From NCBI GenBank assembly GCA_013398055.1, contig VZRS01002799.1, forward strand, positions 915,845-979,844: a stretch of 64,000 bases of DNA, in the 5' to 3' direction. The stretch is from Ifrita kowaldi. Its lineage: Eukaryota; Chordata; Aves; Passeriformes; Cinclosomatidae. The notes beneath the pieces were generated by a model. That model saw only the letters and a list, made by a program, of their open reading frames with translations, made no database searches and had not been told where the DNA came from. Numbering within the stretch: position 1 is the stretch's first letter; each line of letters begins with the position of its first letter. Below, piece after piece: positions 34,501 through 48,900 of the stretch. The position numbers and the translations under genes were made by a program.

Positions 34501-36439
34501 GTATGTTAGGCCATATATTGAATTGCTTTAGACTTCAATGCAGCTGCATGTAAAACCAGCATCAGCCTTCTTGTTTCTGCAAACAAGTTCACACAGTAGG
34601 TTAAAAAAAAAAAAATTAGAAGTCTGAGCAAAAAGTCATCTTGCATCTCTCACAATCTACGATTCAAGAAGCAAAGCAAAAATAACTGCCACTACTTTTT
34701 GTATGATACCGGGTAAAATAAAAAACTATCACCTTGCTGTTGTGTGCTTATGCTCTGCACTGTCACATCTGCTTAAACTAGACAAAGGATTTTACTTCCT
34801 TTTACTGGGAAACAAGCCAAGTGAGCTCTCACAATACATATGAAAAGTTAAAAAAACCAAACCAAACAATAACAAAGGCAAACCCTTACAAAACAGGTAC
34901 CACACCAATAAAATGACTTCTACACCCAAGTGCTAATTGTACCTGAACTGTCACTTTATACTGGCCCCTGCACAGGCCCATGGCTCCCATGGTGGTTAAC
35001 ACAGGCTCCTGGTCCTCTGGACTACAAAACTCCTGTGTCTCTGAAAAAACATTACATCACCTCACACACACACCTTCACTCTCTTGAGCCAGTTCCCAGA
35101 TACTGCTACAGCAGCAGTGACTCTGTAGAGGGACAGCAGGCAGGGTGTCATGGCCTTCGGAGCTCAGACCTGCTGGGACCATGAGGGCTGGCAACTGGCA
35201 AGTGAGACAGGACATTACTTCTACTGGAAACAAAAACCTCACTCTCAAAAGCACCACACACTATTGTTACAAAAAAAAAATTCAAATCCTATACAAATGG
35301 CACAGTTATGTTCTGAAAGAGTGGAGGGGAGGCTTACAGAAATACACTTATCGGGCTCATTAGCTCAGAAAGTACTTCCTTTTTACAGGCCTATCTGCTC
35401 TTTTCCACTCTACCTGGCAAGACAGAATTGCTCTGATCCGTTCTGCTCACACGGCAGCAGTGCTGCTGAGGGAACCTGTCTGTGGCCATGGAGAGGCTGA
35501 GGCTACTGCCACTTTCCTAAGCTGTCAGCCAGGTGCTGACATGTGGCTGGTGGCAAAGCCAGCAGCACAGGCACAAGGAAAACTGCTGCCGGTGCCTGGG
35601 GTAAGGCAGGGGTTTCCTCTCCAGAGGCTGCCTACCTCTATTTTCAGTTTAAATGGCCATGGAGACATTTCCCTGCAGGACACACCTATTATCCCTGCAG
35701 CATCTCAGAGCTTCCAGTGGACAGCATGAACCTGGGAACTGTCTGCAGGGAGACTTCCAGGCAGCTCAACCCCTAACTACATGAGACCAGTGTGACTTCA
35801 AATTAAAAAGAAAAAAAAAAGAAAAAGAAAAAATGGAAANAAAAAAAAAAAAAAAAAAAAAAAAAAGAAAAACATCAAAGCCTTCCATAAACTCACGCTA
35901 CACTGGAAGGGCCACAATTATGCCATTCTTAACTCTGAGGCTGTTTGCAAGGGAAATGATCAGGAGACTTGGAAAGGGTGCTCAAGGGGAACAGGTTTAT
36001 CTTGCTCCATTCAGAGGAAAGGATTACAGGCATAAAACTGTCTGTCACATTGGAGAAGCTGGAGTCTTGAGATTTTGCCTTCAAAGTCTTGGGGATGCAG
36101 GGAAGGAAGCTATTTTGTTCAGATTAAAGACAGATGCAGCTTCCCGACAGAGGCTATCCTCTCAAATTAGTGGGTATTGTAGGTTGTTTGTCCCTACTGG
36201 CGTTAGCCCTGCACTGACTAGGTGCAAATGAGAAGAGAATCAGGATAAAAGTGTATTAGAAATATCACCACGTTAGTTCAAGTTATTCTTACTCCTCTAA
36301 TTTACATTTCCCTGGATGTCTCACACTGTGCATTAGTGATTCACAATGATGTACATTTACACACAGCAGGAGAAAAATTAATGAATTCCATCACTTCTCT
36401 TATTTGTGAGACTCTGTGCCTGAGATGCAGCTCCCTTGT
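31576..36439. other. Convergent intergenic region, possibly partly PHKA2 3' UTR
   Basis: No gene recognised on either strand. It is moderately GC-rich around 32450-34150 and AT-rich elsewhere. Two - strand ATTAAA motifs lie within about 32340-32380; if PHKA2 has a long 3' UTR it could end there, but this is speculation. Open frames of up to 145 codons on each strand resemble no family I know and have no codon-level signal I can support. Confidence 0.5.
35806..35871. repeat. A-rich tract with one undetermined base
   Basis: A/G-rich stretch leading into an N at 35840 and 26 uninterrupted A (35841-35866). The N is the only ambiguous base in the window and marks a spot where sequencing or gap closure was uncertain, so the true length is unknown. 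Confidence 0.9.
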
Positions 36440-36760
36440 TTTATTATGCCTTTAGATCTCCACAGAGTAATCTGTTTTCCCCTTGGCAGAACTGTATAAT
36501 TCTTGCTAATTTAATATGAATTACATTTATGCACTTTGGGCAGAGTAAGCCTCGTTATTTGTTATTTCTCGCACACTCTCCTAAAACCAGGCCAAATTCC
36601 AGCTCCCTGTCCCCAGCAGGTCGGTGTGCACAGAGCATCCCCAGCAGTGCCAGATGCTGAGGGAGTGCATGGCACACATGGGCAGCAACCAGCCAAGGGG
36701 TTTGTGACAGGGAACTGGGGAGGAAGAGCCTCTGCGCCTTCCCTCTGCATGAGACATCAC
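36440..36760 (-). other. PHKA2: PHKA2 proximal 3' UTR
   Basis: Sequence following the PHKA2 TAA on the - strand up to the first AATAAA (36440-36445 read on the - strand), 316 nt downstream of the stop. It is the nearest polyadenylation-type signal. Use of this site is not proven and a longer UTR is possible. Confidence 0.5.
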
Positions 36761-36934
36761 TTACTGCATTGCACAGCCTGTGCTGGGCAGGAAATCGTGT
36801 AAATAAATAATTATGGCTTTTGTTAGGTAAGTCATGGTGCCATAGGCTCCACTGGGAGCACTGTCATAAAAAAAGTGGCAAATTCCTGTGGCTAGGTCTT
36901 TCTCCAAGATACTACCAGTAGCTCCAAATGATTT
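36761..36934 (-). CDS. PHKA2: PHKA2 last coding exon, residues 802-858 and stop
   Basis: Encodes KSFGATGSILEKDLATGICH, then FFYDSAPSGAYGTMTYLTKA and FLPSTGCAMQ, with TAA at 36761-36763. The final CAMQ fits a farnesylation CaaX box, known for phosphorylase kinase alpha and beta subunits. Acceptor TCTTTACAG. Confidence 0.96.
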   Translation of the reverse strand, partial: KSFGATGSILEKDLATGICHFFYDSAPSGAYGTMTYLTKAIIIYLHDFLPSTGCAMQ

Positions 36935-39900
36935 CTGTAAAGACACAAGCAAAGAAGTAGGGCAAGTTAGGCGTGCATGCTTATTTATTGGAAAAAACCC
37001 ACCACATTATGATTTTCTATTTGTGCTGAATACTGAAAGCAATTCTCTTTCCCCTCATGAAAACCTTAATCAGGATTACTATAGGGCCCACATGACTTAG
37101 TTGGATCAGTGCAAGTAAATGAAGAACATATAACTTCACGGATTTTTGTCCTTTGGGGGGAATGGGTGGGATTACTCAAATATTGGTAATACTAATGCCT
37201 TGATAAAGCAGAACTTCAATCTACCCTTGTACTTCAGAGCTTGTTAGCCACTACAATTTTATTCCCTTTCAATAGCCCACAGTTCTTACATTAGTTCTCC
37301 CAAATATATTTCCAGAAGATACTTAAGTGTTTTGGTCTGTCTTTGTAGGAGAAAGAGCCAGGACAAAATCAAGTTCATCACACACATTAAAAAAACAGCA
37401 GGGGATAATTTTGAAAGGAGGAGGCTTCCCCCCATTGCCCTTTGAGCTCACCAGCTCCTGCAGAAACAGGTCATTGGCCATGTGCACGATTCTGTCCACG
37501 TGGATGATGCCCCCGATGCTGTTCACCTCGATGTCGGAGAGGAACGTGAGGACCAGAATAGCTTCCACCAGGAGCTGCCTGTACTCGGGCTGGGGGACGT
37601 GGTTCAGCACTGACTCCACGTGCACTGCAAACTTGATTTCACACGGGGTCATCTGGCAAGTTTGAGTGGAAATGGAAAGACAAACTGACAAATCCAAAAG
37701 ACTAGCTCCTCACATCCTGCAAGCACTGAGACATATGCTCCTCTCCGCACATGGGGGCAGACTGACTGAAGCAAACGAAATGTTTGTGCAGCTTTAACAC
37801 TTACAGAAAGTTTTTGTGTTGCTAGACCCTGATTCTGCAAACAGTTACACAACTTCCAGAAGCCTGCTCCAGCCCTGCAACCCATCACACACACATCTCA
37901 CTTGCATACAGTGCTGCTGATGCTTAGCTGGCACATTAACTCTTTGCTCCTCAGGCTGTGGTCTCACACACTCTGCCTTGTACATATCTTTCTCTCATTG
38001 CAGGTTAGTTGCAAAGCCAAATGCACTGCTGAGTTTTAAAAGCAACCACCTGCTTAGAGGGGTGATTTTTAAATACCCCCTGAGCTTTGCCATGCAGGAA
38101 TGTCACTATTCTGTTTGTAGAACAGTTTAATTTGCACTGGCATAGCTCTGTGGATGTTATGCTGCCTTAGGAGGTTTGTGCTTATTTCATTCGATTGCTT
38201 TAAACAGCAAAATTAGATCCTGTCCAGGTCTGACGGGCTAAAAATAGAAGTCTCTTTATCTACACAATAGGGATAAATAAAGCTCTCCTTTCTGAAAAAA
38301 ACCCACAAACCCCAACATTTAAATTTGGCAGAAAATTCCAACTCCTCTCTTCAGCTGTTACCACAGTCCCTCAGAAAAGAAGGAAGCCAGAGACAAGTCT
38401 GAGGGAAACAGTCAGGAAAACAGTCTTGGGCACACAAGCACTGCTCGTGCACTGATGGATTACTATTCACAAGAGTTTGTTTTATAGATGCGAATTCCAA
38501 ATTTGCCAGAGCACCTAAAGACAGAATCCAGCTAAGAAAAAAATGCAAGAAAATGTAATGGATTTAAAGAGCCAAATCTTTGGTTAGAAACAATCATCCA
38601 TAGCTGGTATTTACTTTTGAGACTGTGAAGCCAAAATACACTGCCTGCTGTTGCAGCATATTAAAAAAAAAAAACAGTGGCAAGCAATGTGCCTTTTTTA
38701 TTCCAACAAGTCTGTGCTGCCTCACCTTCCCCCCAAAGGACTGCTGTCTCCCACCCTCTCTGGAGCCTCCCAGTGGGCACAGGGGGACGGTGAAGGCGTG
38801 CAGAAGGCAGGCTCAGCAAAGGGAAAACCTGTCACAAGCCTCCTCTTCCAGGTCTGCCTGGCAGGAACTCACCTGCACAGACCCAGGGAAACTGGCAGAG
38901 GTGCTAGGGGAAGGTCCAGATGTTCTAAACATAAAACCAAGGATCTGTAACAGCAGCCCTGCTGCATCTTACACTGTCAAACCAAACATTCAGACATGTG
39001 GCTAGAAAATCATTGGCATTTTACTGTACCTCTCTGGTGGTTGAAGAAGGAAGGACATACCCATCAATGGACAGACCATGGCACTGAAACATTCCAAGAG
39101 TGAACAGAAATTACAGTTCTTGCAAGTCAATCTGAGGGTTCTCTGTTCTAAGCCAATATGTAACAACTTTCAGTTAGGAAAAAAAAAAGCAAAGCAAAAA
39201 CCTCCATACGACACAAAAAAACTCTGTTCAAAAATATTATTTCATCCTTCCTGAAGAAGTTATTATGTAACTGGCAAAGATTAGAAGCAGCCTGACATGA
39301 CACACCAAAGCATGCTGTGCTCCAGCCCAGCTAACAAAGCAAAGCACTTCAAGAGCCACTACAGCAAAGGCACACAAAGGAGGGAAACAAATCAATGAGA
39401 GCATTCTGTTGGAAAGGATTTGGAAATAAAAGATAACAAAAAAGCAAGACAACAGACCACAAAAGCAAGAATCTTTTTACATTTTTGCTAGAACAACATT
39501 TAGTTATGTGTTTCAGATCCAGGACACCCCACCTCAGGATGCCAACCACTGAGGGAGAGAAATAGCAAGTGGTATAAAGAAAACAGTGACAAAACCTAAA
39601 TGGTGAAATGGCAGGTTAAGGACAGACACATCTGGGTACCTGAGATATAGAATAGAAACACACCAAGAAGAGGAGACACACTTTATGAATAGTCCAAAAA
39701 GATTTTAAGAATGAAATATTGAAGACAAGCACAATTCATTTTAACAGCCAGAAAAACCATACAATTACTCCCAGCTATTACACTAGGTCAGAAGTGATGC
39801 TCACTCTACTGAAAGATCCTATTAGTATATAGCCAGGAGGTCACATATGATTTGTCTTGGCTGGCATCAACACTAACAGCTTCAGTGTAAGTGATTTTAG

Positions 39901-42900
39901 AAGGACAAACCAGCCTAAATTGGTGATGCACTCTTTTTCCAACTAAGCAAGCATGAACAGCTCAGTGCTGCAAGGTGCCAAATGCTGGCCTGTATCCAGC
40001 AAAGCAGGAAAACAGGTGCATAATCACTTTGAAATAAGTTAAAATTTGTAATTCCTCTCTCCTTCTTCCTGGAGGTTTGCTTCTATACCCCTGATATCCA
40101 GTGTGCTGGCAAGGACTTACTTTTCACTTAAAAACAAACTAACTAACAAACAGAAAAGGTTAAGAATGCTATACAGCTCAGAACAGCCAGCAAGAGGTCT
40201 CAACACATCCTGGAAGAGTTAGAGCAGTTTCCTACTTCATTCCTCACAGCCTTTCTGATCTGGAGCACAGAGCTGCATTGCATCACAGTGCCCTTTAGCT
40301 GCACTGACAATGTGCATTAGGCCAAGGGATGCACAACAGGCAGTGGTCGAACAGAATCATTCAGCCAAAATTCAGCATTGGTGGTTTGAGAGAAAAATAC
40401 ACTTTCAAAGAAATACATGAACTTGTGTTAATGGAGCCCTTTTATGCTCAGGAGACACACTTCTACCAGTGACTCTGGTTTCCACCTGTTGACCAACTTC
40501 CACTCCTGGCAAGATGCCACCCTGGGACCACCACCTCCCTGAGTTACTGCAGAGCTTGCTTGCATCCTCCACAGGGGTCAGCTTACCTTCTGAAGGATTT
40601 TCCACACTTTCTCATAAAAGCCAACAGGAACTCTGTTAATAGCACCATCAAGCCTCCTCCTGCGCAGCCACTGCCCTTTCCTGTCGCCCCAGCTCATGTC
40701 GCCACTGGAGCCAGTCGGAGAAGCACTGGTGGGAGACGATGGAGTACTGCCCCTCTGTAAGGACATTAAAGCCTTGGTCAGTGCCCACCCAAGTGCCACT
40801 CCTGGCCAATACATTTCTGTTATAATGCTACCTCAGAACCAGGGAAAAAAATACAGGCCTTGGTGTCATACAGGATGATGGGGTGGGATTGATCCTTCAT
40901 CCTCATCTCTCCCCTTTGCAACAAGCTTCATTTCTCAAGTACTTCCATTGTTCCTCAACAAAACAGGCAAGCACTTCAACATGGCATAACCCAGTGACCT
41001 CCACTGCTTGGTTTAATGCAATGTCTGACTATTTTAACAAGCACAAGCTGCTTCCAGGGCAGTGTCACTGGTGTGCAAGGTGGGGGCATCTGCAGGTAGG
41101 TCCAATTCACTTGGACATGGTGTTGTAAAAGTATCAAAGGGTTCATAGTCCAGCAAGAGAGGCCCTCATGCAAAAGCTCTATTAGAGTAAGTAGATTAAA
41201 AATTGACTTAATGAAGCCATGAAATCATCATGCCTGCCTCTCTGTTAAGTATTAGTCTTGTTTCCTTTATTACTCTTGTTGTGCTATTATTTTACCCCAC
41301 CAGGCCTGGGCACTAAATTAGGCAGCAAATCATCTTCAAAGTTGTGGCAATACCACCAAATTGCTGTTGTGATTTCCACACATGCAGTCTGCCCATTCCT
41401 TGCACTCCCAGAGGCTGTGCTCTTCTGTTTTCTTCTTCCTTTTGGATCCCTGTTACTTTCAGCCCAGAAAGGACTTCACTGGAAGTGCCATCTTAAATCC
41501 CCTTACCTCCAAGTAAGGAGCCACCTGAGCAATATAATGGGGAAGGAGGAAAATGACTGAAAACTGCATGTTTGGAAAGCACAGGCTCATAGACTCTGCA
41601 TAGCACTGCAAAAAAATCCCCAGCAAACAGTCCATTTCCACTGCTCCTGGTGTCCATGAGGCACAGGTGGTGTTCCTTCGATGTTCCAGTGCTTGCTGTT
41701 CCTTTCCACTGCTCACTGACTATGACAGATAGAACTTCCTGCTCTGTAGCTGTGTTTTTAGGGCATTCGGGAGGTGTGGCATTGACAATAAGTCTGAAGA
41801 TGTAGAGAACCACAAACCAACAGTTCAAAGGACATGTGTAGCTGGAAACTTCCTGTCTCTCCATGACACATTTGGAGCTTCAGACTTACTTTGAATTGCT
41901 GAGGTCTCTGTTGGTAAAATATTTAAGCAATTATATTCCTTCTTAACAGTGAGAGCTTAAGAAGAGCTACAGTTCTCTGCCTTGAAAGAAGATGACTTCT
42001 TGCAGAGATACCCATGCAACCCCTGTCTCAGCAACTTGAAACTACTCTGGGTTCCTCACCGTCCAGAGGCTGCCAGCATTTTTCAACACTACGTTACTTT
42101 TAAATACTGAAGACACCTGTAACATAATCCACTATCAAGTAGCTAAATCTGCTATAGTACTTTATCTGCTACAACTGCTTAAGCTTCAGAAGAACTAAGT
42201 GGATCTAAATGCAAGACTCAACTTCTTTTAAAAGATTACTAATGAGAATTGGTTCCCAATGGAGACAAATAAGACAAAGAGCCGGGGTTTGAAAGCAAGG
42301 TTTTAGGCAGAAGAAGTCGGAGGAACTGTCTAGAGCCAAGACCCTTGCACACAAACACACACAGGGTGAAGAGCAGGTGCAGAGCTACAGACAATGTTTT
42401 ACCGTGGAAGCAAACATGCTGTTGGACGTGGAGTGCCCCTCATGAAAAAACTACAAAACAAAACCAGACACCAACATGTCAGACAGACAGCCCCGAGAAC
42501 AGAACACAGACAAGATTAGGTAACCCATCTGTGCAAAGACAAGAAATACAGAATAACTTCAGGTACTCGGGGAAAAACTGCAGCAACCCCTGGCCTCTTG
42601 AAGTGTTGCACTTCAGCTGATACCAGGGCAGCTGCTGCTGATCCCCAGGGTCACCATGTGGCAGAGCCTTCCATGCCAGGAGCCTGTTGGGCAGCCACAA
42701 GGTGCCCAAGCCATCCACGGTGCTCCCAGCACGGCCAGCACAAACCACCAGTTTAAGATGCAAGCAAAAGCTTCCCCCTGTGACTCAGGGCTGGGGTAAA
42801 AGCCAAGCTCCCCACTTCCATTCCCCATTTGTTGCAATGCCACCAGCTTCTCTTTGCACAAGAAGGTCATCTTGCTGGAGAGACAGCAGGCTGCCAACCG

Positions 42901-45900
42901 AATGGGCAGCACTAAACAAACAGCTGCAAGGCCAAATTTTTGCTGAAATGTGGACGCAGCAGTTAAGCACTCAGACTTTAAGCATTTTTATCTAACTGCC
43001 CACCCTAAGCCATGCCTTCACATTCAGTGTTAATGGCTCAGGCAAAGGTTTGATGTTCAGACTCAAGAAAGAACAGTCACAAAAGAGGGAGCTGCAGTAG
43101 CTCAACACGTCCAGAGATGTTAGCACAAGTACTTGAAATATTCCTTGTAACAACAAAGTGTATCCTGCACCACCCCACCCAACCCCCTGCCAAAATGACA
43201 TTGCATCAGCTGCTGGTCAATTATTCAGAGAATGCAGTTGGATGTGGCAGGAAACAGCAGGAAAAGCCAAGTGGGGGGGTACAAAAATAAACCCAGCCAA
43301 CTCCTCCTCTGTGCAAAATACCAAGTTTCCATGGAATGCGAAAGCAACAAAGGAACGATGTTTCTAACGTCAACAGAGCTCCACATATTCCAGCTCAGGC
43401 CCACCTCTGTATTTCAAACAAAATAATGCTGCCATCTAGTGCCTTGTCCCTCCTCCTTCCTGGAAAGGCCCCGAATCCAGACACCGCCCTGTGACTGGGA
43501 GCCCTGCTCAGAATGACCTCCCAGGCCACCTCAGGGCCGGTGCAGCACAGTCGGCAGCACCTTCACAGCCACTCCTGAGCCTCGTCCACGATGATGCTCC
43601 GGCAGTGGCACAGCTCAAACACAGCAACCAGGTCTCATGAGACAGACACCATGTGCCCCAGGGGTCTCTGCTTCCCTGCCTGACCATGTCCCATGAAGAG
43701 TCATAACTGATCTTTACTGCCACCAGCAAGTGCTCCATGTTAAGATCATGTAAAAATGCCACTCCTTTCTGAAGGCTTATTCAATCTGTTTCACACAAAC
43801 AAAGGAAAACATCAAATAACTCCTTAGATGAGGCTGCTTAAAGCCCCATCCAATCTGACCTTACACATTTCCAGGGACAGGGCATCCACAACTTCATTGG
43901 GCAACCTGTTTCACTGCCTCTCCCTCTCCATCGTATAAAGTAGTCCTTGTATCTAATCTAAACCTACCCTTCCAGTTTAAAACTGTTGTCCCTTGTCCTG
44001 TCACTACAGGCCTTGGGAAAAAGCATCTCTTCATCTTTCTTGTAAGCCTCCTTTATATATTGCAAGGCTGCAATTAGGTCTCTTGGAGCCTTCTCTTCTC
44101 TAGTTTGAATAACCCATGAGGAAAAATAGAACCATTCTTACAAATGTATTTTATTTGACCACTACCTTCCTATTTATTTAAAGCAAAAGAAAATTACTAA
44201 TAGAGACACAAAATAGAGAAATCAAACCACTCATAACAAAACCATCAGTCACATTCATTCAGAGTATTTTGGTTGTGTTTTCTGTGATCTCTCCATATAC
44301 TCAGTTGAAGTGTAATTTAAAGTATTGAAGTTGAATATATATGTATAAATTCTAGCAGTAATCATCCTCCATTCCTAAAGAAACAGAACTGGAAGAAAAC
44401 AAACCAAGATTCCTTTTCCACCTGTATCTTTTCCAAAAGGCATGGGGTCCACTTTTGCAACTTGGGCCAAGTACAAGAACAAACACCTCATAAAAGCTTC
44501 TCTTTGTACATCTGACTTTTCCTTAGCTAAACATGATAAAAGAGCTGTTTTTACAGTGGATGCCATGAATGCATTGTTCAAGTTCTTCTACATTCAGCAC
44601 ATGAAACAAGAACAGAAGAGGAAGCACATTTTCGGAGGAAACATTCCTTAACTGCCTTCTATTTAGTGATCAGTTTTAAAATCAAAGCAACTTTCAAAAT
44701 TTCTGTCATTTAGCAAGAACAAAACCTAACATAACACAGTTCCAGAACAGCTGTACTTCCTGATGAGCATTGACAGAAAACCCTCACCTGCTTCATCTCA
44801 CTCTTCAATTTAGTAATACCACTTCTTTCTGTTTTGGTTGCTCCAGAATGCCCCATCTCATGAATAGAAATTGCAGGGCTGGATGAAGAAGAATCTACAG
44901 GTCGCACTAAAGAAGCAAATGGACATTTTTAACATTCTAGGGGTAGAAAAATAGATGAAATTGTATCTAAGAAGTTAAACACAAATTGTTTCAGAAATGT
45001 GCAATGCTCTTGGTGACTGCATCCTTTCAAAACACATCAAGAGTTCAAGCCTGATTGTATCAAGTAAGGGGCTTAAATCCATAGTTGGATGTCAGAAACT
45101 GATTTTCCAAGACAGGGAGCAATTGTAACTTTAGTCAGAATTGTGACAAGACTCTGAGGGCCTACGGAGGAGCCCAAGAGACAGCTGATGTGCCAGGCAG
45201 GAATATGTGGGCATCAAAGACATGCTTCTTGAAGGCAGGTTAGATATGACCTTTTAATGGCTTTTGTTCTGGTTCCACAAAATTTCATTTTAAAAGTTTG
45301 CCTTCATATTACTGAAACTTGATACAATCTTATTTCAGTGCAGGATAGCTTCCATCATATGTGTTTTGTTTATTCTACAGCAGACATACACATGTACTGT
45401 CACCCATGATTAATACATTACCTATACCTTTATTTTTCATGCAGAAGGAATAGATCCCTACTTATAAGACAATCTAACTTAACATATAAAAGTGAAAAAC
45501 TTACAGCTTCTTTCCACTCCAAACTCTTTCCCACTGAGAATATGATGTAGGAGACTTTTCATATCAAAGGGGCTTAGATTCATCAAGCTCTCTGAAGCTT
45601 CTTCACCTAGTTAAACAAAATAAAACAAAACAAAATGACAAATGTCACTGGGAAGACAACAAGCTATAAAGCCAGCTAAGCAAACTGAATGAAGTCAAAT
45701 CACATGTGACCTTTTGGCTAGCCATTCTTTAAAAAAAATTAATATGAAGTCACATTCCAAAGAAAATACATTTCAGGACTAAACAACAAACACTGAATGG
45801 AAATAATACTACTTGCATTAATGAATATTGTCATAGTGCAAAATAGTGCAAAATTTCACTGAAGCTCATGATGAGAAAGCAGTTGCTCCCTTGTAGAGCA

Positions 45901-48900
45901 TTACTTGGAAAGGTATTACAACCATCTCCCAACAGCAGATGACATGAATCTAAATTACAGAGCCAGAATTATTCCATAAAGAACATCCTTTGATATTCTT
46001 TGAATAACTGGGTGCCAGGGGGAGAGAAATCTTCCATTAAGTCAAAACAAAAAGTGATTTCCAAAGTTTGTGACTGCACATATGAACTAAGAGGTTAAAT
46101 AAAAGGATTTAACACATAAAAATGAAAAGAGCAACCATGAAGGGTAAAGCAAAAACGATACCATAAGTACCCTTATGATAAAACTGTCTCCTACCTGAGC
46201 ATTTCAGACTTCGTGCCAGCTCAGTGGCCATCACCTGGATTATCAGACCAATGCGGAGCCTGAGCATCTCCACAAAAAGACTGGGCTGTGACCGGACGTA
46301 CATCGCCAAGTACATAATTATTTCCTGTAAGGACAAATCCATAAAGGTACCCATCACAGTGGATCTTCATGGCTTTCCCAGTCTCAGAGCAAACACTGGC
46401 ACAGCACTGGGCACAGCCAAAGAAGCCTTTTTGCACAGGCTGCATACCTGAGTCAGGACTGCAATACTGATGTCTTGGCCACTGGCTTCGTAAATGAGAT
46501 CTGTGAGCTCCTCAGGCGGCAGTGGGCTGCAGGAAGACAAACCACAGGTCTCAGTGACTCAGCACAATCAGCTATTAAATTCTTGAACATGCACTGGGAT
46601 CGAGTCACCCAGAACAAAGGTGCCTACAATTCTACCTGTGTGGCTGCAAATCCTTTTGAGGGCAAGGAGTAAGGTTTAAAAGAAGATAATAGCAGCAGAA
46701 TGGTACCAGCAGGAAGATGAAGGGCAGTCTGTACCTGAGGCAGAGCTCCAACTTACGTGGTAATGATTTTCTCACGGGGTTCTGGTGGCAGGCCCACTGT
46801 AAGTTGCTTGTGGTGTGACAGAAGGTCTGTGCATGCCTATCATAACGGGACAAATGAGTCATGTGGAAGTGATATGGCTTTAAATTCCCAAAATTAAATT
46901 AATTCAATTTCTTTAGCAATTTTAAATGCATTTCTATTAATTACCAGACATACAGATCCAGAAGAATGCTGTTAAATAGTTTCCAAAGATCTCCTGAAGT
47001 CAACAGGGCTATGGGAGTCTGCCCAGGCTAAAAGTGGCCTGTTTCCCTGCTCAGTGAAATCAGCAGCATAATGATTAGATTAGGAACTCCAGTGGGGCTG
47101 ACAGATCAATAAAGGCTTTCATCCTTTATCATATGATAAACTTTTGTTGTTTATTTAAGACAAAAATATTTTTAATCAATGAAAAGTTTGGCAGCATTAG
47201 CTAAAAAAAATCCTGTGCCCTAATATATCTCCTAAAACAAACACCCAGCATACTGAATCACATTCCTGATATATTCTGAAATAGGTACTGTCCCCAGTAC
47301 CACAGTGTTCACTCATTTGTATTGACCTCCTTCAAAAGTGGGTGTTCAGTTTACCTGTTTTAATATCCTGAATCAAAAAAAACAGAGCAGTGTTCCTCTG
47401 ATTTTTGAGAGTCTATTTTCACTCCCTTAACATGGAAGAAAACAGATCATCTCCATTCTCCTCCTCCCCAATTCTTTCTCAATACCTTCTCAAGTCAACA
47501 TATATGGCTTTCTGTGAGCATGTCTGTACTGCTCATCCATTGTGTCTTGAGAAGGGAAAAATTCAGTGCTTAATGAAGGACCATGCACAGCGATTATCAC
47601 AAACTGCTCCCAACAGACAGGACTGTCACTAAAATAGGGCATCCTAGATGTGACAGTCAGAGCCTTGAAAATGGCCAGGAATTACAGAAAGAGCTCCTCA
47701 GAAACATCCAGGGGATTACTAGAAAATTAAACAAATACTTTTAGAGTACTTGAGAGGAAACCTTTCTGTAATGTTCAAAATCATATCTGTACTCTTACAG
47801 TGGGTTTTTCTTGTTACCACTTAATCGTCACAGATATTTAAATGGTTCCAAACATCCATTCACATGGCAGACCGTCCACCCAAGGGGATGGAAATGGGTA
47901 GAACATGTTTTTGTGTCATCACTAGCACCTTGACATAGCAGTGCTCCAAAGGTGTTCATACCTTCACAACAGCAATAGTCAATTACCAGTGCCAACTGTA
48001 GCTTTCAAAGCACACAATTCAGCTTCTCTGATTAACTGAGGTAAAATGAAGCCTTCACAACTATTACAGTGTGGCATTCTCAGTCCATGCCAACTTCAGC
48101 ACAGTTCGCAGTACAGATGAAAGATAAAGATGTAGTAAGACTCTAAATCAGAAAAGCAACTGATATTTAATTAAAAATGCTGCACTATGTATGTTGTAAA
48201 GTAAAACTAGAAGAAGGGCAAGCACAAACCCCAGGAACAAACTGGTGGTTTTCTCTCTGTTCTCAGGCAGGAAGCTGAACCAGGATTATTTGTATTTCAT
48301 ACCTCAGCCAGGACTTCAACTCTCTTTTTGAGTATGCCAGAAATGTAGCGGATCAAGCCCCATTCTTGATTGAGGCCTGCCTTTCTGTAGAGCTCGTTGA
48401 GGAGGCAGTGAACAGTGACACCATACTGTCCATCCAGCTCTGTGTCCCAGTCAGCACCTCTGCCACAAAAGAAACAGGAGGTAATTGTCATCAGGCAAGA
48501 TGCTAAACTTTACCACACAGCTGGATTCTGACTGCCTTGCTCATGTTGGTGACAGAATTAAATACCAAATGGGACATCTGTGCCTTCACCACGGATTGAT
48601 TATATGTGGGCAAAATCCTCTTGATACCAGGAACTTTCACACTAATTTGAGCACTCACTCAGCTGTGAGTGACTTGAAAAGAAATCACCTGAAGGATTTC
48701 CTACTATACTTCAAATTGAGCATTCACATGCACAGTTTGCTGGAGGAACACTCCACGTAGTGCTTTTTCAGAGCAGAATGCAACATCTTCAGTACTGCTG
48801 AAGACTACACCCATTTTTCAGATGCTTCAGGGGAATTTTTTAGCCTTGCTTCTTTCTTAGCTATTAACTAAACTTCCATGTTGCTTATGCTATTAATAAA

